NCBI GenBank assembly: GCA_963675185.2
Contig: CAXXOH010000003.1
Coordinates: forward strand, 868,001 to 932,000
Direction: 5' to 3'
Origin: Ilyobacter_A sp963675185
Lineage (GTDB): Bacteria > Fusobacteriota > Fusobacteriia > Fusobacteriales > Fusobacteriaceae
DNA: 64,000 nt
This document shows, one piece after another, positions 55,161-64,000 of the stretch. A program made the translations under genes and the position numbers. Below the pieces are notes generated by a model. It ran no database searches, was not told the origin of the DNA, and saw nothing but the letters and a program-made list of their open reading frames with translations. How positions within the stretch are numbered: the stretch's first letter is position 1; every line of letters starts with the position of its first letter.

Positions 55161-55194
55161 AAAACAGCTAGCCATATAGCCAGCTGTTTTTATT
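55161..55194 (-). terminator. Terminator of rRNA operon copy 2
   Basis: Same hairpin as at 6341-6374, but one stem base is changed (CAGCTAGC pairs with GCCAGCTG), leaving an A-C mismatch. Confidence 0.75.
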
Positions 55195-55242
55195 TAACTA
55201 TTATTTAAATAATCATAAAAATTTTCCAAAAAATAAAAAAAA

Positions 55243-55318
55243 TGGCTCCCCGAGCCGGACTCGAACCAGCGACAACGCGGTTAACAGCCGCGCGCTCTAC
55301 CAACTGAGCTATCAGGGA
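55243..55318 (-). tRNA. tRNA-Asn (GTT), copy 2
   Basis: Identical 76-nt gene to that at 6423-6498, with anticodon GTT and an encoded CCA. The two bases after it on the 5S side differ from copy 1. Confidence 0.95.
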
Positions 55319-55331
55319 ATCTGTATATAAA

Positions 55332-55449
55332 GCTTGGCGAATACCTATCCTTCCGGGGCGTTGCCACCCGAGTACTTTCGGCGTTTAAGGGCTTAACTTC
55401 TGGGTTCGGTATGTGACCAGGTGTACCCCCTTAGCTATCTTCACCAAGC
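55332..55449 (-). rRNA. 5S rRNA (copy 2)
   Basis: Identical by eye to the 5S gene at 6512-6629. Confidence 0.92.
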
Positions 55450-55514
55450 TATGGTTTACTTATTCTTTTCGTGTCTTAGAACACTCAAAACTGTATAGTA
55501 GAAAGATTTGTTTC

Positions 55515-58450
<2,936 letters not shown>

Positions 58451-58600
58451 AAAACAGACTTTTCAGTCTAACTCTTTTTTTATCTACTATACAGTTTTCA
58501 ATGTCCTAATGTAATATTTTTCAATTAAATAGGCGCCCTAGAGCACCTCTATCGAAGAACATCACAACAAAATAGAGAAAGTAAGCTTTTATCTCCTTAG

Positions 58601-60118
<1,518 letters not shown>

Positions 60119-60233
60119 AATATATTCTATCCTCTTAACGAGGTATTCACCATAATCTTTAGCGCTTAACTTTCTCTATTTAGTTCTCAATGTCCTTGTT
60201 TTTTGCTGCGCCCTGTTCTGAGGCACAGGGATA

Positions 60234-60262
60234 ATATTATCATAGTCCACTTTCTTTGTCAA
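60234..60262 (-). promoter_or_regulatory. rRNA operon promoter (copy 2)
   Basis: TTGACA (60257-60262), 17 bp and TAATAT (60234-60239) on the minus strand, identical to copy 1, so both operons should be expressed. Confidence 0.85.
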
Positions 60263-60280
60263 CGGTTTTTTTGTAAAAAT

Positions 60281-60316
60281 ATAAAAAAATAGAGATCGCT
60301 ATGCGCTATCTCTATT
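60281..60316 (-). terminator. Terminator after the carboxypeptidase pseudogene
   Basis: AATAGAGAT-GC and GC-ATCTCTATT form the stem (60288-60316) and T residues follow on the minus strand. It overlaps the last codons and the stop of the pseudogene. Confidence 0.7.
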
Positions 60317-61177
60317 TTTATTGTTTCCGGCTATTTCAAACTCTTCTTTAAATTGATTTTTTCTTTCATACTTTATCTTTTCTATAAATTCATATCTTCT
60401 ATAGAACTTCTCTACGAGAGTCACGACCTCTTTGTCTCTCTCTTTTTCATCTGGTGCACCTAAAACTACAACGATAATCCTCTTATTTCCCCTCTTGGCA
60501 CTAATAGATATATTATAGCCAGCACTGTCATGATGACCAGTCTTCAAACCATCAATACCCTGAATGCTCCCTATAAGCTTATTCCTATTAGGCATCTCTG
60601 CTCTGCCGTTCCTTATATATGATTTTTTCACATTTACCATTTTAAGGTAAGCTGGGTGCTTTAATACTTCGGTAGATAGCTTCACTATATCCCTGGCTGT
60701 ACTTACATCCATTTCCTTTCCAGTCATATTAGTCGGCAGACCTGTCGGAGTGTTATACACGGTGTTGTCCATGCCTAGATCTTTTGCCCTTTTCCTCATG
60801 ATTTTTACAAATCCATCCACACTTCCGCCCACATGCTCAGCTAAAGCATACGCCTATACTATCGTGGATTTAAGAAGGTCTTCTACACTCATATACTCGC
60901 CCTGCTTCAAGTATATCCTGCTGCCCCCGATTCTGCATGCTCCTTCTGATATTTTTACTCTGTCCGTTAAACTTAACTCCCCATTTTCGATTTTTTCAAA
61001 AACTATAAGAGCTGTCATCATTTTAGTGACAGAGGCCAGTGGATGTACCTTATCTATGTTTTTAGACACTATAGGGTTTCCATTTTCATCCGCCACAAGT
61101 TCTGCTATATTTATAGGATCGGCCAAAGAAGTAAGACATAGCAAAAAGAAAATAAAAGTTAAAACCAATCTTTTCAA
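60299..61177 (-). pseudogene. D-alanyl-D-alanine carboxypeptidase, inactivated
   Basis: A DacF/PBP5-type serine peptidase reading frame. The first part (61177 to 60854) has a signal peptide, the SxxK motif SVTK (residues 49-52) and KLS-type segments, ending LLKSTIV then TAG. The second part continues in the same frame with AYALAEHVGGSVDGF and the KTG motif in LKTGHHDSAG. The family consensus here is IVYSANDAAYALAE, so 15 bp appear deleted, removing the SxN motif (SAN) and creating the stop. The N-terminal 107-aa product would lack two catalytic motifs. A sequencing error is less likely, because an in-frame 15-bp gap is needed. Confidence 0.8.
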
Positions 61178-61224
61178 AATAAACCAACTCCCGAACCAGA
61201 GAAAAAGTGAGGATCTCTCCTCAC

Positions 61225-61596
61225 CTATTTTTTCTTTGAAATATAATCTTCTATAGCCGCCTTTATAGCCTCTTCAGCAAGAACCGAACAGTGCATTTTT
61301 GCTGGTGGAAGACCGTCCAATGCTTCCGCAACAGCTTTATTTGTAAGCTTCAAAGCTTCATCTACAGTTTTCCCCAATATCATCTCAGTTGATATAGAAG
61401 AAGTAGCAATCGCTGAAGCGCATCCAAAAGTTCTAAACTTAGCGTCTTTTATTACATCGTCTTCTATCTTTAAAAATATCTCCATTATATCCCCACACGA
61501 AGCGTTCCCTATCTTACCATACCCATCAGCATCTTCAATTACTCCTACATTTCTAGGATTCATGAAGTGGTCCTTTACTTTTTCAGAATATTCCAT
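61225..61596 (-). CDS. Fe-S cluster scaffold IscU/NifU-N
   Basis: A 123-aa scaffold protein with MEYSEKVKDHFMNPRNVG at the start and the three conserved cysteines in GNASCGDIM, TFGCASAIATSS and PAKMHCSVLAEEAI. The ATG at 61596 follows AGGAG; the longer frame overlaps the upstream desulfurase. It receives sulfur from the adjacent cysteine desulfurase to build clusters for proteins such as NfnAB. It could be named iscU or nifU. Confidence 0.92.
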   Translation of the reverse strand: MEYSEKVKDHFMNPRNVGVIEDADGYGKIGNASCGDIMEIFLKIEDDVIKDAKFRTFGCASAIATSSISTEMILGKTVDEALKLTNKAVAEALDGLPPAKMHCSVLAEEAIKAAIEDYISKKK

Positions 61597-61618
61597 ATAT
61601 AACAACTCCTTTTCGTTT

Positions 61619-62791
61619 TTAAACTGTTTTATACTCATTCCAGAGCGGTGACATCATTCTCAGTCTTTCTATTACTTTTGGTAATTCCTCTATAACATAA
61701 TCTATCTCATCCTTCGTATTGAATCTTCCAAGGCTAAACCTGATTGTTCCGTGTGCAAACTCTGGCTGTATACCCATAGCCAACAAAACATGTGATGCCT
61801 GCAGGTCGTCCGAAGAACAGGCTGACCCCGAGCTTACTGCAATCCCTTTGAAATCAAGGCTAAGCAGTATCGACTCCCCCTCTAAGTATTTAAAAGTTAT
61901 ACTCGACGTCCCAGGAAGTCTAGGTGCGCCTTTTCCGTTTATCATGATTTCAGGGATTTTTTTAAGAACTTCTTCTTCAAAATAGTCCCTAAGTCCTTCT
62001 TCTCTTTTATACTCTTCTTCCATATTGCTGTATGCCAGTTCAAGAGCCTTTGCCATACCTATTATAGCAGGTACATTTAATGTCCCTGGTCTTCTTTTAT
62101 TTTCTTGACTTCCACCGGTTATCACCTTGGCAAGTCTTGTGCCTTTTTTTATAAAAAGTCCCCCAATACCCTTAGGACCATAGAATTTATGCCCTGAAAA
62201 AGAGAAAAGGTCTATTCCTATTTCTTTGGGTTTAAATGGAAGTTTCCCGACAGTTTGTACCGCATCCACGTGGAAAATTACTTTGTTTTCATTTGCAATT
62301 TTCGCAATCTCTTCGATCGGCTGAACTGTTCCTACTTCATTGTTTGCATGCATAACTGTAATAAGTATAGTTTCTCTTTTAATTGAACTTTTTAAAACTT
62401 CTAAGTCCACTGCCCCTCTTTCATCTACCGGGAGATAGGTTATTTCATACCCTTCTTTTTCAAGAGCCTCACAGGTATTTTTTACAGAAGGATGTTCTAC
62501 AGAACTTGTAATAATATGATTTCCCCTTCTCCTATAGGCCTTAGCTATACCTCTTATGGCAAGGTTGTTGGACTCAGTCCCAGAAGCTGTGAACACAAGT
62601 TCGTTGTCTTCTATACCTAACAACCTACAGATAAGGTTTCTGGCTTCATCCACAGGACGATTGGCTTCCTGCCCAAATCTATGCATGCTTGATGGATTAG
62701 CGTATACATCAGTAAAATATGGAAGCATTGCTTCCAATACTTTTGGATCCATTTGAGTTGTTGCATTATTATCTAAATATACTCTTTTCAT
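61619..62791 (-). CDS. nifS: Cysteine desulfurase (NifS/IscS)
   Basis: PLP-dependent enzyme of 390 aa. It has VYLDNNATTQMDPKVLEAM, VFTASGTESNNLAIRG, MHANNEVGTVQPIEEI, the PLP-lysine segment FSGHKFYGPKGIGGLF and the catalytic Cys in AVSSGSACSSDDLQASHVL. It donates sulfur to the scaffold encoded 22 bp downstream. No iscR-type regulator is seen in the window. Confidence 0.94.
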   Translation of the reverse strand: MKRVYLDNNATTQMDPKVLEAMLPYFTDVYANPSSMHRFGQEANRPVDEARNLICRLLGIEDNELVFTASGTESNNLAIRGIAKAYRRRGNHIITSSVEHPSVKNTCEALEKEGYEITYLPVDERGAVDLEVLKSSIKRETILITVMHANNEVGTVQPIEEIAKIANENKVIFHVDAVQTVGKLPFKPKEIGIDLFSFSGHKFYGPKGIGGLFIKKGTRLAKVITGGSQENKRRPGTLNVPAIIGMAKALELAYSNMEEEYKREEGLRDYFEEEVLKKIPEIMINGKGAPRLPGTSSITFKYLEGESILLSLDFKGIAVSSGSACSSDDLQASHVLLAMGIQPEFAHGTIRFSLGRFNTKDEIDYVIEELPKVIERLRMMSPLWNEYKTV

Positions 62792-62822
62792 AACTATATC
62801 ACCTCAAATATTGATACAATCT

Positions 62823-62851
62823 AAAATAGCATTGTTTACTTATTTTGTCAA
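62823..62851 (-). promoter_or_regulatory. Promoter of the nifS-scaffold operon
   Basis: TTGACA (62846-62851), 17 bp and TATTTT (62823-62828) on the minus strand. Confidence 0.75.
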
Positions 62852-63001
62852 GAATTGTTTGTGAGATTTTTTTGAATTTAATTTGTTTTTATCCAATAAA
62901 ACTGCACTAAATTTTAATATGGTTAAATTATATCATACATTTCAACCATTTTCAAGGATTTAGATTATCAAAATATATTACAGTTTTAATTTCTAAAAAG
63001 T

Positions 63002-63031
63002 TTGATTTATAAGTTTCTTGTGTGGTAAAAT
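63002..63031 (+). promoter_or_regulatory. Possible promoter of the ChrA-like pair
   Basis: TTGATT (63002-63007) and TAAAAT (63026-63031) with an 18-bp spacer, close to the start at 63057. Confidence 0.45.
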
Positions 63032-63056
63032 TTAAAAAAAAATTTGGAGGTAGGTC

Positions 63057-63623
63057 ATGGTTTTTCGGTTATTTGCGACCTTTTTTAAGATAGGGCTTTT
63101 TACTTTTGGCGGTGGATATGCCATGATTCCGCTTATAGAAAATGAAATCATACATGAGAAGAAGTGGATTGATGAAGATGAGCTTTTAGAAATTGTTTCG
63201 ATAGCACAGATGACTCCTGGAACTATAGCTGTTAATTCTGCTACGTTCGTGGGTTATAGAATAGCTGGAGTGCCTGGTTCTCTCGCAGCATCTCTAGGGG
63301 TTATCCTGCCATCTTTTTTTATAATTACTATTATAGTAATATTTTTGGCGCCATATTTCAAGACCCAAATTATAAAATCTGCATTTATGGGTGTTAAGTC
63401 TTGCGTAATATCCTTGATTTTATTTGCAGTGGTGAAAATATTCAAAAAAAGTGTTAAAAATAAAATTACGTTGTGTATTTTCGTAGCTTCTTTTTTAACT
63501 CTGTTTTTCTCGCTGCTCAGCCCAATAAAGATAATAATAGCTGGAGCTGTTTTCGGGATTCTTTTCTACACCTTATTCCCACTGAAGATGTCGGGCTATT
63601 TTGAAAAGGAGAATGAAAAATGA
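63057..63623 (+). CDS. Chromate-transporter-family protein, N-type half
   Basis: A 188-aa membrane protein of the short-chain ChrA (CHR) family. It has LFATFFKIGLFTFGGGYAMI and then PLIENEI, the QMTPGTIAVNSATFVGYRIAG motif region and several membrane helices. In this family two half-length genes in tandem replace one long ChrA. The second half begins at 63620 with an ATGA overlap. The substrate may be chromate, sulfate or another anion. GGAGG precedes the ATG. Confidence 0.85.
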   Translation: MVFRLFATFFKIGLFTFGGGYAMIPLIENEIIHEKKWIDEDELLEIVSIAQMTPGTIAVNSATFVGYRIAGVPGSLAASLGVILPSFFIITIIVIFLAPYFKTQIIKSAFMGVKSCVISLILFAVVKIFKKSVKNKITLCIFVASFLTLFFSLLSPIKIIIAGAVFGILFYTLFPLKMSGYFEKENEK

Positions 63624-64000
63624 TATACATTAAACTATTTTCAGTTTTTTTTAAAATAGGGATATTTAGCTTTGGTGGAGGGCTGTCCATGTTACCTCTT
63701 ATTAAAAATGAGATAGAGAAGAACGCTTGGGTAAGTTCGCAGGAGTTTTTAGATATTGTTTCCCTGTCACAGATGACGCCAGGTCCTATTGCCATAAATT
63801 CAGCAACCTACATAGGCTTAAAAGTAGGAGGCATTCCTGGGGCAATAGCAGCTACTTTGGGCACAGCCCTGCCGTCTATAATAGTCATCTTGATACTCTC
63901 AAATTTTATCTTAAAGTTAAAAGAAAGTGGGTATAAAAAAGCCTTCTTTTTTGCAATAAGACCCATAACTACAGCAATGATACTATATGCCGGTGTAATA
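63620..64000 (+). CDS. Chromate-transporter-family protein, second half (partial)
   Basis: Starts with an ATG overlapping the preceding stop (ATGA). The visible 127 residues include FFKIGIFSFGGGLSMLPLI, QMTPGPIAINSATYIGLKVGG and further hydrophobic helices. The gene continues past the right edge. It is paralogous to the gene at 63057 and probably forms a heterodimer with it. Confidence 0.85.
   Translation, partial: MIYIKLFSVFFKIGIFSFGGGLSMLPLIKNEIEKNAWVSSQEFLDIVSLSQMTPGPIAINSATYIGLKVGGIPGAIAATLGTALPSIIVILILSNFILKLKESGYKKAFFFAIRPITTAMILYAGVI

Overview
The window is AT-rich, with tightly packed, overlapping gene strings, Shine-Dalgarno-led starts (some GTG and TTG) and intrinsic terminators. 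The gene set (NfnAB, anaerobic cbi-type cobalamin synthesis, corrinoid methyltransferases, no respiratory genes) points to an anaerobic fermenter. From overall gene content I favour a member of the Fusobacteriota (Ilyobacter/Propionigenium/Cetobacterium-like), but this is inference; the 16S genes at 9781-11298 and 58601-60118 would settle it.

Layout. 1-2.5 kb: a promoter/operator pointing off the left edge, then nfnA-nfnB (minus). 2.7-6.4 kb: an inositol/sugar locus, an IolE-like dehydratase/epimerase and an IolG-like dehydrogenase (minus), divergent from a LacI-family regulator, with two near-identical palindromic operators. 6.4-11.4 kb: rRNA operon copy 1 (16S-23S-5S-tRNA-Asn, minus). 11.6-12.6 kb: an orphan sugar/rhizopine-type binding lipoprotein. 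12.7-36.2 kb: one minus-strand cobalamin super-operon, led by a cobalamin riboswitch and intrinsic terminator, holding cbiX, cobalt uptake (cbiMNQO), cbiA-C-D-E-T-L-F-G-H, cobU, cbiP, cbiB, cobD, the haem genes needed to make uroporphyrinogen III (hemA, hemC, cobA-hemD fusion, hemL, hemB), a precorrin-2 dehydrogenase, cobT, cobC and cbiJ. cobS and the corrinoid adenosyltransferase are not in the window. 36.3-44.3 kb: a corrinoid methyltransferase locus (two UroD/MtaA-type methyltransferases, one fused to a thioredoxin-like domain, a corrinoid protein, a RACo-like activator, a CobW-type GTPase, a DUF1638 protein and a LacI regulator), a likely consumer of the B12 made next door.

44.4-55.1 kb is an accessory, decaying region: a duplicated regulatory block, a 27-residue hydrophobic mini-protein, two intact paralogous binding lipoproteins, a TIM-barrel epimerase, an AraC regulator, and many broken pieces (a third binding protein with an internal deletion, a second epimerase fragment, two AraC fragments, an oxidoreductase fragment), together with an intact IS30-type element and nested IS256-type remnants. 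55.1-60.3 kb: rRNA operon copy 2, an almost identical 5.16 kb direct repeat of copy 1 that even carries the last codons of the LacI gene next to copy 1. 60.3-64 kb: a D-Ala-D-Ala carboxypeptidase pseudogene lacking its SxN motif, an IscU/NifU scaffold with its cysteine desulfurase, and a two-gene chromate-transporter-type pair running off the right edge.

Working model (inference): binding proteins of the rhizopine/inositol-sugar type, inositol dehydrogenase/IolE-like enzymes and UroD-type corrinoid methyltransferases lie together beside the B12 operon. This suggests use of an O-methylated cyclitol or sugar, with the methyl group removed by a corrinoid protein. The substrate cannot be read from sequence alone.
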